From: Candidatus Poribacteria bacterium
GTDB lineage: Bacteria > Poribacteria > WGA-4E > WGA-3G
Assembly (NCBI GenBank): GCA_003635255.1
Contig: PYJC01000076.1
Coordinates: forward strand, 1-63,975
DNA: 63,975 nt
Reading direction: 5' to 3'
Below are positions 45,935 to 53,706 of the stretch, piece by piece; positions within the stretch are counted from its first letter, which is position 1, and every line of letters begins with the position of its first letter. Below the pieces are notes generated by a model. The model did not search any database. It was given only the letters and a program-made list of their open reading frames with translations, and was not told the origin of the DNA. The position numbers and the translations under genes were made by a program.

Positions 45935-45967
45935 GTGTAGGGCTGAGATACGGAGACCTCGCCCTAC
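45935..45967. repeat. Palindrome GTAGGGCTGAG..CTCGCCCTAC
   Basis: Arms GTAGGGCtGAG and CTCgGCCCTAC-like (one mismatch) around a central GATACGGAGAC. It is in the GTAG..CTAC family, and lies between the LamG gene and the ADP-ribosylglycohydrolase gene. Confidence 0.5.
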
Positions 45968-45993
45968 AACACGCATAGAAATAGAAATGAGTT

Positions 45994-46830
45994 CTATTGA
46001 CGTGTTCGCTGTGCTTTGATGCTTGCCCAGGTAGTGGTAAATTTGTCTTGCGGTTCAACGCTCGTAACTGCTACCGCGTACGCAGCGAAATCGGATTCAT
46101 CAAAAGCGGAATTGTAAACGATGACTTCATCGATCATACCGCCGAAGAAGTGAATGTCGGAACCCGTACCATCTTCGTCGTGGAAAACAGCGTTGGCGTT
46201 GACATGAGCGATACCGATATCGTCGCCGTGCCCGTAGAGTGCGCCGCCCTCTTCACTGGCGATCATCTCTCCATTAAGCCACATCTCAAATTTGCCAGGT
46301 TCGACTGCGTTTGTGGCATCACGGATAACTAAAGCGACGTGATACCATACACCAGACTCTACTGGAGCAGAGGGCCATGCGCCAGCCCACTGGTATTCGG
46401 CACGGTTCCATCCGGCGACATAGACTTGCCCCTCAAAAACGTTGATGACAAGACCGCGGGTCCGTCCGCCTTCCTCAAAGATCGTTTGCTTTTGTTCGGT
46501 AGTATCGACATCTGTGCAGTTAAAATAAGCGGCAACCGTCCGATCAGTGTAGAAGTTAGGCTGTGCGATCGTATTGATACCTGCCGAATCCGGGAGTTTA
46601 ACGCCATCATCTTCACCATCAAAAAGCAGTGCTTTGCCAACGATGCCATCAACTACTTCTGGGTCTCCGACGATGTTTCCATCCAAACCTTTTCCAGAGG
46701 TGTCAGCAGCATCACCATTGTCAAAGTTCCAAACACCTTCAATTGTCGCTTCATCTTTCGCAGCATAAGTAAGTGCGGCTACGAACATGAGTAAAACACT
46801 AAACAAGAAAATAAAACGATATTTTGCCAT
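45994..46830 (-). CDS. Secreted LamG-domain protein with TTW tail (tandem copy 1)
   Basis: 278 residues. Signal peptide at 1-23 (FIFLFSVLLMFVAALTYA), then a LamG fold with GVWNFDNGDAADTSGKGLDGN, VGKALLFDGEDDGVKLPDSA, EGGRTRGLVINVFEGQVYVAGWNRAEYQW, VWYHVALVIRD, FEMWLNGEMIASEEGG and FFGGMIDEVIVYNSAFDESDF. It ends QDKFTTTWASIKAQRTRQ. It is a close paralogue of the next gene (46889-47725) with a 58-base gap, so the two arose by tandem duplication and are probably cotranscribed. The ligand is unknown. Confidence 0.85.
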   Translation of the reverse strand: MAKYRFIFLFSVLLMFVAALTYAAKDEATIEGVWNFDNGDAADTSGKGLDGNIVGDPEVVDGIVGKALLFDGEDDGVKLPDSAGINTIAQPNFYTDRTVAAYFNCTDVDTTEQKQTIFEEGGRTRGLVINVFEGQVYVAGWNRAEYQWAGAWPSAPVESGVWYHVALVIRDATNAVEPGKFEMWLNGEMIASEEGGALYGHGDDIGIAHVNANAVFHDEDGTGSDIHFFGGMIDEVIVYNSAFDESDFAAYAVAVTSVEPQDKFTTTWASIKAQRTRQ

Positions 46831-46888
46831 TGTGGCATCTCTCCTTTATAGGTTGTTATTGTTACAAAACGCAATTTAGATATTGCGG

Positions 46889-47725
46889 TTACTTTTGCGT
46901 GCGTTGGGCTTTCAGACGTGCCCAAGTTGTCGTGAATTTGCCTTGTGGCTCAACGCTTAGCGGCTGCGCGAGTTTCGCAAAATCGCCTTCGTCGAAAGCG
47001 GAACCGTAGACCACAACTTCGTCAATCAAACCACCAAACCAGTCAACATTGGTTGCGCCGCCACCACTACCATCATGGTAGACAGTGTTCTGATTGAGAT
47101 GACCGATGCCGATATCGTCGCCATGGGCGTGGAGTTGTCCACCCTTTTCTTGGGCGATGCGTTTGCCATCAAGCCACATTTCAAACTTTTTGCTCTCTAC
47201 CTTAGCTGCCGCGTCTCGTATGACGATGCCGACATGATACCAACGTTTTGACTTAACATCGGCAGAGGGCCAAGCACCGTTCCAGTTATATTCTGCGCGA
47301 TTCCAACCCCCGCCGTAAAGTTTGCCATCATGTACATAGATGACTAAGCCACGTGTCGCTCCGCCTTCTTCATAAATGACCTGCTTCCGATCATCAATTT
47401 TCACATTATCGCAGTTGAAGAGTGCAGCGACCGTCCGGTCGGTATAGGGGCCACCTGTGTTTATGTCCGCGGAATCTGGAATTTTTATGCCATCATCTTT
47501 ACCGTCAAACTGCAACGCTTTTCCAGAGATACCATCAATGGCTTTAGGCCCTCCAACAGCATTACCATTTAGTTTCTTTTTTGAAGTATCTTTAGCACTA
47601 CCATCGTTAAACGTCCAGTTTGCTGCAACTGTCGCTTCATCTCGCTGCGCATCTACCGACATAATTGGTAACAATGCGCATAGTAGTAGGGCAATGCTCC
47701 CTGTGCAAATTATTCCTCGAATCAT
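46889..47725 (-). CDS. Secreted LamG-domain protein with TTW tail (tandem copy 2)
   Basis: 278 residues, the same length as the neighbouring paralogue. Signal peptide SIALLLCALLPIMSVDA. The LamG domain has NWTFNDGSAKDTSKKKLNGN, GKALQFDGKDDGIKIPDSA, EEGGATRGLVIYVHDGKLYGGGW, WYHVGIVIRDAA, KFEMWLDGKRIAQEKGG and WFGGLIDEVVVYGSAFDEGDF. It ends QGKFTTTWARLKAQRTQK. It has its own promoter at 47837-47865 and a leader of about 110 bases. The two copies differ mostly on loops, as expected if they bind different ligands (inference). Confidence 0.85.
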   Translation of the reverse strand: MIRGIICTGSIALLLCALLPIMSVDAQRDEATVAANWTFNDGSAKDTSKKKLNGNAVGGPKAIDGISGKALQFDGKDDGIKIPDSADINTGGPYTDRTVAALFNCDNVKIDDRKQVIYEEGGATRGLVIYVHDGKLYGGGWNRAEYNWNGAWPSADVKSKRWYHVGIVIRDAAAKVESKKFEMWLDGKRIAQEKGGQLHAHGDDIGIGHLNQNTVYHDGSGGGATNVDWFGGLIDEVVVYGSAFDEGDFAKLAQPLSVEPQGKFTTTWARLKAQRTQK

Positions 47726-47836
47726 CCAATTCCTCCTTCAGGATTTTCCTTTCTATGGTGTTAAAGTTCAATCTTCTGAGTGGGCTATCTTTGTATCAAA
47801 CTTATTGAATACATATCTTGTGTCTAATTATGTCTA

Positions 47837-47865
47837 ATTATTGAAAATCAGCGGAATTTTGTCAA
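47837..47865 (-). promoter_or_regulatory. Sigma-70 type promoter for the tandem LamG genes
   Basis: On the minus strand TTGACA (47865-47860), 17 bases, AATAAT (47842-47837). The LamG start is 112 bases downstream. A direct repeat TGTCTAATTA follows in the leader (47821-47840). Confidence 0.65.
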
Positions 47866-47915
47866 CTTAAAAATTTCAGTTTTCGCTAAAGGATTCAATC
47901 TTCGTTTATGTTTCC

Positions 47916-48281
47916 TTAGCGGGAGCTATAGTATCCAAGAAATGCGATGTCTCGTAAGCCTCTGAATAGTTTTCGTCGGATCCCGAAGCGGCTCTTTGCC
48001 CAAGTATCAATATATCTAACCGCATCGCGTTGCGCAAGCTGCGTAAAATGTTGGGGTTTCCCGATGAAAAAGGCTGGGCACCATTGGAATAGGTGGAGTG
48101 CAAAACGGAGTTGTCTCTGTAATGGTTTGGGTAATTGTTTAACGAAAGCGTCAATTGTAATAATCGGTATGTCTAAGGTATCATCACAGGGAACTCCTAC
48201 CATATACGCGCACAGGGATTTGAGGATCTCGTGTTCAATCTGGGTGAAAAAATAAGTAACATTTCGGGTTGCTTTAAGCAT
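47916..48281 (-). CDS. Small subunit-like protein of GMC/gluconate 2-dehydrogenases (gluconate 2-dehydrogenase subunit 3-like)
   Basis: 121 residues from the ATG at 48281, which overlaps the stop of the upstream isomerase gene in ATGCTTAA (translational coupling). It is all-helical, with IEHEILKSLCAYMVG, IDAFVKQLPKPLQRQLRFALHLFQW and AVRYIDTWAKSRFGIRRKLFRGLRDIAFLGYYS. This is the pattern of the small subunit of membrane gluconate dehydrogenases and of the N-terminal part of long-chain alcohol oxidases. No GMC dehydrogenase gene follows; the stop is genuine and the next gene is the LamG pair. Its catalytic partner must be elsewhere. Confidence 0.6.
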   Translation of the reverse strand: MLKATRNVTYFFTQIEHEILKSLCAYMVGVPCDDTLDIPIITIDAFVKQLPKPLQRQLRFALHLFQWCPAFFIGKPQHFTQLAQRDAVRYIDTWAKSRFGIRRKLFRGLRDIAFLGYYSSR

Positions 48282-49197
48282 CGGCTTGTTCACGCGATTG
48301 TGATAAGGATTCACACAATTCTCGCGCCTCTATGACAGGTTCTGCTTCACAAGGACGAATCTCTAAGACCTTTAAGATTTCTGAAGGCAGTTGCTCAAAG
48401 ACTTCCTCCCATTCAAGGTCTCCTGTCCCCGGCGGATGATATGCCTCAAGGTCTTGGAGATCGTGTAGGTTCACACCCACGAGATGCTCGGCGTAATGCT
48501 CAAGCCATTGATCTGCCCAGCACACGCCGAGTTTTTCCTGTAGGCTTGCATGTCCGACATCGTGCCAATAGCGCATTGGGCTGCCATAAAATTTTTCAAA
48601 GAACAACCCAACCTCATCAAAATTCGGGATTTGATAGTAATGTGGTCGATTTTCAATAGCGATACAGAGTTCCATTCGTAGCGCGTTTTCGTTTAATTCG
48701 TCAAGACTTCTTAAAACGGCATCTTGATGTTTTGCTTCTTTGCGCTTTCGCCATTCGGTGGCTTCTGTCACCTTTTCGCTGAAGGCTTCAAACTCGCGCT
48801 CGCCGTAAGTGTAAAGATCTGTCATGAGATAGGAGCGGTCATAAGTATCAATTTCACCCAGATGGAGTACTACGATTGGAACTTCCAATTCAAGCGCGAG
48901 TTCCATGGTACGGCGGGTGCGTCGGACGGCTTCCTTGCGTTCATCCGTATTGAGACTGGAGAGTAAAATCTTGTCCTTCTCTGCGTCTGCCTGAGACGTA
49001 CCGGGGAGGGTCGGACAAAAATTGTGGATAGAGCAGGGCGGATTTTCACGGAAATACGGCTTGAGCTGCTCGACCTGATCGGGTGTGAGATGCCTGCTGA
49101 GTTCGAGTGTTTCAAAGCCGAGGTCTTTGAGTTCATCAAATAAGGCGGCACCGTCTTGATGTTTCAAGGCGTTCCACATTGTTGAAATTGCTAACAT
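48274..49197 (-). CDS. Sugar phosphate isomerase/epimerase family (TIM barrel)
   Basis: 307 residues, xylose isomerase-like TIM barrel. Visible are LGFETLELSRHL early, VPIVVLHLGEIDTYD, LCIAIENRPHYYQIPNFDEVG (metal-binding Glu), RYWHDVGHASLQ (Asp/His) and GVNLHDLQDLEAYHPPGTGDLEWEEVFEQL (His, Glu). These are metal ligands of epimerases and 2-keto-myo-inositol dehydratases. The substrate is not evident. A repeat abuts the start codon, so no Shine-Dalgarno is visible. The next gene is translationally coupled. Confidence 0.83.
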   Translation of the reverse strand: MLAISTMWNALKHQDGAALFDELKDLGFETLELSRHLTPDQVEQLKPYFRENPPCSIHNFCPTLPGTSQADAEKDKILLSSLNTDERKEAVRRTRRTMELALELEVPIVVLHLGEIDTYDRSYLMTDLYTYGEREFEAFSEKVTEATEWRKRKEAKHQDAVLRSLDELNENALRMELCIAIENRPHYYQIPNFDEVGLFFEKFYGSPMRYWHDVGHASLQEKLGVCWADQWLEHYAEHLVGVNLHDLQDLEAYHPPGTGDLEWEEVFEQLPSEILKVLEIRPCEAEPVIEARELCESLSQSREQADA

Positions 49198-49207
49198 TTT
49201 ATTTTTT

Positions 49208-49334
49208 ATCAGTTATCAGTTATCAGTTGTCAGTTATCAGTTATCGGTTAAGAACAGTTTGTGGTAATTACTGATTTTATTGTCGCCACCAGAAATCTAT
49301 TAACTGAAAACCAATAACCGAAGACTGACAACTA
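49208..49334. repeat. Intergenic repeat with TCAGTTATCAGTTATCAG arms
   Basis: The left arm (49208-49252) is tandem CAGTTATCAGTT units. The right arm (49303-49334) reads AACTGAAAACCAATAACCGAAGACTGACAACTA. It fills the gap between the sugar isomerase gene and purN, and its right arm includes the purN stop codon. Related copies lie at 2904 and 23499. Confidence 0.7.
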
Positions 49335-49934
49335 CTGTACAATAACTTTGCGTCCTTCCACCTTCAGTCTACCCTGTGCATACCACTTAATCACCTCAGG
49401 GTAGAGTTTGTGTTCTTCCACCTGAATTCGGTTATGTAAACTCTCCTCGTCGTCCGTATCTAAAACAGGGACAGCCGATTGAGCGATGATGGGACCCGTA
49501 TCAACATCTTCGTCAACAAAATGAACGGATACACCGGTGATTTTCACGCCATAAGCCAATGTATCGGCAACAGGGTGTGCACCAGGGAATGCCGGCAAAA
49601 GCGTCGGGTGGACATTGATAATGCGATTTTGGTATTTTCGGACGAATGGAGGTTGGAACAGTTTCATAAATCCTGCGAGGACAATGAGTTCCGCGGCATA
49701 ATGTTCAATAAGGTTCGAAATTTCGGCATCAAAATCGACACGATTCTCGAAATCTTGGGTTTTAACAATGTGTGTCGGTATGCCGGCGCGTTTTGCGCGG
49801 GTCAGAGCGTAAGCCTTCCGTCGGTCGCTGATTACAACTGCGATTTCAATACCACTTGTTTCATCTTGATGTAGCTGTTCAATCAGGGTTTGGAGATTGG
49901 TTCCGCTCCCTGAAACAAGTACTGCGATTTTCAA
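49332..49934 (-). CDS. purN: Phosphoribosylglycinamide formyltransferase
   Basis: 200 residues if translation starts at the TTG at 49934, which follows AAAGGA and gives the typical N-terminus (L)KIAVLVSGSGTNLQTLIEQ. A longer frame to 50000 would overlap the upstream gene. PurN uses 10-formyl-THF to formylate GAR in purine synthesis. Signatures are VVISDRRKAYAL, LIVLAGFMKLF, IINVHPTLLPAFPGAHPVADTLAYGVKITGVSVHFVDEDVDTGPII, with the catalytic Asn, His and Asp. It lies behind a VWA-domain gene, an odd place for a purine enzyme. Confidence 0.93.
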   Translation of the reverse strand: MKIAVLVSGSGTNLQTLIEQLHQDETSGIEIAVVISDRRKAYALTRAKRAGIPTHIVKTQDFENRVDFDAEISNLIEHYAAELIVLAGFMKLFQPPFVRKYQNRIINVHPTLLPAFPGAHPVADTLAYGVKITGVSVHFVDEDVDTGPIIAQSAVPVLDTDDEESLHNRIQVEEHKLYPEVIKWYAQGRLKVEGRKVIVQ

Positions 49935-49944
49935 TCTTGATCCT

Positions 49945-51753
49945 TTACCAATACGAATTTTTTGTCCGCTGTCCTGCTGGGATAGGCACCCAAACGCCAC
50001 CTGTTTTAGTGGCTACTTGCTGTTGGAAATCGTCGTAAGTACCGACGACGCTAACGAGAACTTGTTTTTGCTGTAACATTTGGATAATCGCAAGTGGTGA
50101 GTATTCGCCTTCTGCGGGTTCATCCGTAACCAGAATGAAATAGGGGTGTGCATCCGGGCGGAGTTTCAGCCGTCGGAGTCCCTCTGCGACAGCGTCCAAT
50201 AACGTTTCATCGTCTTGGCACGGCAGTTCAACGATTTTCCGAATCTGTTTAAGCGTTTGCGGCGGATTGTAGACGTTTATCATGTTCACAGATGCTCGTG
50301 ACCGGAAACGCACAACACCTATCTGATAATCTATTAAAGCGTTATCCCAATCTCGGACGAGCATATCAAGTTGTTGTAAAAAATTTGGAAGTTTATCGTC
50401 CATACTCTCGCTACTGTCAATGAATAAGATAATATCGAGCGGTGTGTAAGTGCCGCGTTTAAGCACATCGCTACCGATTTTTGTATGAACATCTGCCCAT
50501 TGCGCGTTGCGTAATGATGCTGCTTTGCGCCTCGGATTCATTGTTACGCTGTTGGGGCTCTGTGCCACCTGTGGTCGTGGTTTTTCAGGAATGAGATGCC
50601 ATTTACCACCGGTCTCAGCGGCAAGTACCCGATGTTCACCAAGGGGCAGACCAAGGACATTGACATAGATGCCGAACTCTCGACAATGCGCGATGGTGTT
50701 TGCCACACTCAACCCCTCTATGCTTGTGAAGGGTTCATCGGTAACAAGAATAAAATGCCTTTTAGATGTAGGGCGGAACCGAAGTTCTTTGACAGTCTGA
50801 ACTACAGCATCTAAGGCGTTTTCATCCCGCTGCGTCCTGATTCCTTCGAGCGTGCGTTTGAACGCCGTGAAACTCTTGGTCAACTGAGAGACATTGATCT
50901 TGTTATATCCTTGCCTTGCCGAAAATTCTGTTACCCCAAGGGCATAATCTATTTTGGAGGCTTTGTAGATGTCTACCATCTCCTTGAGATGGTCAACGAC
51001 ACCTTGGATATTATCCCCCATACTACCACTTGCATCAATGACGAAGACTACGTCAATTGGACCCCCCTCGCTCGTTTTGACGATCTCCTGCGCGAGTTTT
51101 TTCATAACTTGTGGAAACGTAGTCTTAGGCAATTCTGTCCGTTTTTCCCGAATCTCTTCCACCAGTGCCTCCGATATATCTCCTTCCTCCTCCACTATTT
51201 TAAGGGTCGAAACTTTCGGTGCGCGTTGGAGCCTTGGTGGTCCTGAGCGTTTCGCGCCAAAGGTTGTGTCTCCTGCTGGACTTGCGGCTTCCGTCTTCGA
51301 TAAATTCCCGTCAACATTGCGAAGCGTACGGGCAGCAGTGCTAACATCGCCCCAGTTTTTTTTCGACAGGTCAAGCGCTGCTGAAGGTTTTTCTGTTTGC
51401 GTTTCGGCTTGTAAGCTGCGTCCCAAGGCGAGTCGAGGTGTTTCAGTTGCCACCGCGACAGGTGATGCCAGAGATGGCGGAGATTCCTCGGTACTAACAT
51501 CCGTCAGTTCGTGTGAAGGCGTATGAAAACGCGGCGAAATCTTCTTCAGTGGTGGTTTGGGTCGGGCAGTATTTTCCACTGAAATGAGTTCGGCTGCGAG
51601 ACTCGCCTTCTCTGATGCTATCGGTTGATTCTGCACCACGACGTAAAAGGTTGTGATGAAGAAAAACAGATGGAATATCAGAGAAATGGATAATGCTTTA
51701 CGGGTTGCTGATTTGGTTTTCCAAGTTCTATATATCCGATTTGCTGATTTCAT
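49945..51753 (-). CDS. Membrane-anchored protein with two VWA domains
   Basis: 602 residues. A TM anchor is at about 20-40 (KALSISLIFHLFFFITTFYVVV), followed by a low-complexity Ser/Thr/Pro/Lys-rich spacer (about 45-210). The first VWA domain begins at about residue 230 with MIDAS DASGS (VVFVIDASGSMGDNI). The second begins near 430 with DSSES (IILFIDSSESMDDKL). Each has a matching internal T or D segment (VTDEP in both). VWA domains bind proteins through a metal; a large extracytoplasmic role is likely. It follows an ECF sigma/anti-sigma pair closely, so it may belong to that regulon. Confidence 0.82.
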   Translation of the reverse strand: MKSANRIYRTWKTKSATRKALSISLIFHLFFFITTFYVVVQNQPIASEKASLAAELISVENTARPKPPLKKISPRFHTPSHELTDVSTEESPPSLASPVAVATETPRLALGRSLQAETQTEKPSAALDLSKKNWGDVSTAARTLRNVDGNLSKTEAASPAGDTTFGAKRSGPPRLQRAPKVSTLKIVEEEGDISEALVEEIREKRTELPKTTFPQVMKKLAQEIVKTSEGGPIDVVFVIDASGSMGDNIQGVVDHLKEMVDIYKASKIDYALGVTEFSARQGYNKINVSQLTKSFTAFKRTLEGIRTQRDENALDAVVQTVKELRFRPTSKRHFILVTDEPFTSIEGLSVANTIAHCREFGIYVNVLGLPLGEHRVLAAETGGKWHLIPEKPRPQVAQSPNSVTMNPRRKAASLRNAQWADVHTKIGSDVLKRGTYTPLDIILFIDSSESMDDKLPNFLQQLDMLVRDWDNALIDYQIGVVRFRSRASVNMINVYNPPQTLKQIRKIVELPCQDDETLLDAVAEGLRRLKLRPDAHPYFILVTDEPAEGEYSPLAIIQMLQQKQVLVSVVGTYDDFQQQVATKTGGVWVPIPAGQRTKNSYW

Positions 51754-51826
51754 TTTTCAAGTCCAATATAAGTGTGACGGAAGAACTGCGTCAAACAGAT
51801 AGGATCGCATGCCTTGAAGAGACGGT

Positions 51827-52411
51827 TTATTTTCCTTGAAGGTAGGTTGTAAGCAAACGCTTAGGTGGTTCGGGGTGAATTACCTCAAAGGAAATTAGTT
51901 TTTCGACGTCAAGTTCATGTGGTTTCTCCACCAACTTATCGTGGGAAGGTGGGTAAAGCGTTACCCCCACCATCGTAAAGACCGCGAAGGTCAGTATGAA
52001 GATATAAACTGGGCTCCGCGTCCGAATATTGTAGCGAAGGTTACCAATCAACATTGAGAAAGGACGCGCCCACCCAAAGGCTGTTTCAATCAACCGTCCG
52101 ACGTGGGACCAGAGTGATGTTTGCTGGCGTTGATGTTGTTCGACCTCTGACACGCGCGCCATTACACCACTTAAGAAATTCTCGGAGACTTCTACCTCTC
52201 CGGCATGTCGGAGGAAATTGTCGGTCTGTTGTAGTTGCTGTACATGGTCAGCACAGGCTTCACACTTTTTGAGGTGCCGTCGGATGAGGTGGCGTTTCCA
52301 TGCTGGTAGCTCTTTGTCAATGTAAGCGGAGAGTTCATCTGGATTCGCAAGTAGGGCATCACATTCCGAATTGTATGTGTCTGGGAATTCGGTCTGTCTA
52401 TATTTTCTCAT
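51827..52411 (-). CDS. Anti-sigma factor with zinc-finger (ZAS) domain
   Basis: 194 residues. The cytoplasmic ZAS domain at 25-75 has the HxxxCxxC motif (HLKKCEAC) within LSAYIDKELPAWKRHLIRRHLK. One TM helix is near 135-155 (YIFILTFAVFTMVGVTL), and a short periplasmic tail follows. Such proteins hold an ECF sigma factor at the membrane until a signal triggers release. It overlaps the cognate sigma gene by 14 bases, the standard arrangement. Confidence 0.85.
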   Translation of the reverse strand: MRKYRQTEFPDTYNSECDALLANPDELSAYIDKELPAWKRHLIRRHLKKCEACADHVQQLQQTDNFLRHAGEVEVSENFLSGVMARVSEVEQHQRQQTSLWSHVGRLIETAFGWARPFSMLIGNLRYNIRTRSPVYIFILTFAVFTMVGVTLYPPSHDKLVEKPHELDVEKLISFEVIHPEPPKRLLTTYLQGK

Positions 52412-53000
52412 TGCCCCTCTCCTCTCCTATTCCGGCTTTGATGAGCAATTTTTTCATTTTTTGCCGAGCTCGGTGAATCAACGCTTTAACAGCACCCACT
52501 GAGCATCCGAGGATTTCTGCGACCTCTTCATACCGTAACTCTTGATATGTAATCAGTGTCAATGCGATGCGTTGATTCTCTGGTAGCTGCGCGAGTGCTT
52601 TACGGATAATCTGTCGCTGTTCCTTTTTTTCGAGTAGTATGTCCGGCAGATAACGGGTATCCTGCATGATCTCGGTATGGTGAATATCCTCGCCTTCTTC
52701 AACGAGATCCTCTAAGTAATAGGTATTCCGACGCGAACGGTTGCGAATTTCGTTTCGACACAAATTAGTAGCGATTGTATAGAGCCAGCTTTTGAATGAC
52801 GCGGTCGGCTCATAACGACTTGCGCTCTTGAAGACTCGGAGGAACGTTTCTTGGGAGAGGTCTTCGGAGCGGTGATAGTCGTCAATAGAGCGGTGAATGT
52901 AGTTAATCAGTGGGTTTTGGTGCCGCCGCACTAACAACTCAAATGCGCTCATATCGCCTTTACGGCATTTCATCATCAAATCTTCATCTGAGACGAACAT
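52398..53000 (-). CDS. ECF sigma factor (RpoE-like)
   Basis: 200 residues from the ATG at 53000, chosen because GGAGAG lies before it and the region 2 homology begins right after; a longer frame starts at 53087. Region 2 is MKCRKGDMSAFELLVRRHQ, HRSEDLSQETFLRVFKSA and FKSWLYTIATNLCRNEIR. Region 4 is LPENQRIALTLITYQELRYEEVAEILGCSVGAVKALIHRARQKMKKLL. It is paired with the overlapping ZAS anti-sigma gene and followed by the double-VWA protein. Confidence 0.9.
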   Translation of the reverse strand: MFVSDEDLMMKCRKGDMSAFELLVRRHQNPLINYIHRSIDDYHRSEDLSQETFLRVFKSASRYEPTASFKSWLYTIATNLCRNEIRNRSRRNTYYLEDLVEEGEDIHHTEIMQDTRYLPDILLEKKEQRQIIRKALAQLPENQRIALTLITYQELRYEEVAEILGCSVGAVKALIHRARQKMKKLLIKAGIGEERGNEKI

Positions 53001-53139
53001 AGTGTTGCTCTCCACGATTGCATTCCGTCGGTAGTTTCCAACTTTAGTGCTGTTTAGTTTTCGACTTTTAGTCGTTTTGGTCGGCAAATTGCGCCTACAG
53101 CGATATGTCGGGATTCAAAAATCCCTCCTACAAGAAAAC

Positions 53140-53688
53140 TTAGGAGATGTCTCCAGCAAGTTTCAACTTGATTTGTATTGCTGTTTTGTATGCGTTAACG
53201 GCTTCACGTCGCTTTCCCTGAAATGTATAGACTGCTCCAAGTTCGGAATGCAATTCCGGGTGATTCGGTATAAAACGGATAGCGCGTGTGTAAACGTCAA
53301 TTGCCTCGTCGTAGCGTTTGAGCAAGCGGTAGGTTGCAGCGAGATTGAGATGCGCTGTTGCTTCGCTCGGTTCGCAGGCTACCGCCATTTTGTAGGCATC
53401 TATCGCTTTTTCATATTCACCGAGCATAAAATGCGCTAAACCGAGATGGAAGTGCGCCTCTGCCGATTCTCGGTTGTGTTGAATCACCTGTTGAAATTCT
53501 TCAATTGCTTTCGCGTAGTTTCGCGCGTTTAAGGCATCCGCCCCGTCTTTTAAGTGTCTCGCGGCAGTCTGGTGCGTGTGAATATCGACTTGTCCGCGCT
53601 GTATGAGTTTCTTTTGTGCATCGCTTGAGGACACAGCAGAATCGTCAGACACTAAGGCATTTTCTGCATCGGTTTTACTGTTTTTCAT
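53140..53688 (-). CDS. TPR-repeat protein
   Basis: 182 residues with at least four tandem TPR units after an N-terminal acidic stretch: KDGADALNARNYAKAIEEFQQVIQHNRESAEAHFHLGLAHFMLGEYEKAIDAYKMAVACEPSEATAHLNLAATYRLLKRYDEAIDVYTRAIRFIPNHPELHSELGAVY. It has no signal peptide, so it is probably cytoplasmic. It lies 18 bases after the FGE-like gene and before the ECF sigma gene, so it may be a scaffold in that pathway (inference). An imperfect hairpin ending CTACAA separates it from the sigma gene. Confidence 0.8.
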   Translation of the reverse strand: MKNSKTDAENALVSDDSAVSSSDAQKKLIQRGQVDIHTHQTAARHLKDGADALNARNYAKAIEEFQQVIQHNRESAEAHFHLGLAHFMLGEYEKAIDAYKMAVACEPSEATAHLNLAATYRLLKRYDEAIDVYTRAIRFIPNHPELHSELGAVYTFQGKRREAVNAYKTAIQIKLKLAGDIS

Positions 53689-53706
53689 CTGTTTTTTCCT
53701 ATAACC

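Noticed and set aside
47906..48154. An overlapping ORF of 82 codons in another frame of the small dehydrogenase-subunit gene
   Set aside because: Low-complexity composition and no homology, while the 121-residue frame matches a known fold and is coupled to the isomerase stop.
2904..49334. CRISPR array from the repeated GTTGTCAGTTATCAGTT units
   Set aside because: Units are 7-10 bases with no regular spacers and are arranged as inverted arms, not direct repeats; no cas genes are nearby.
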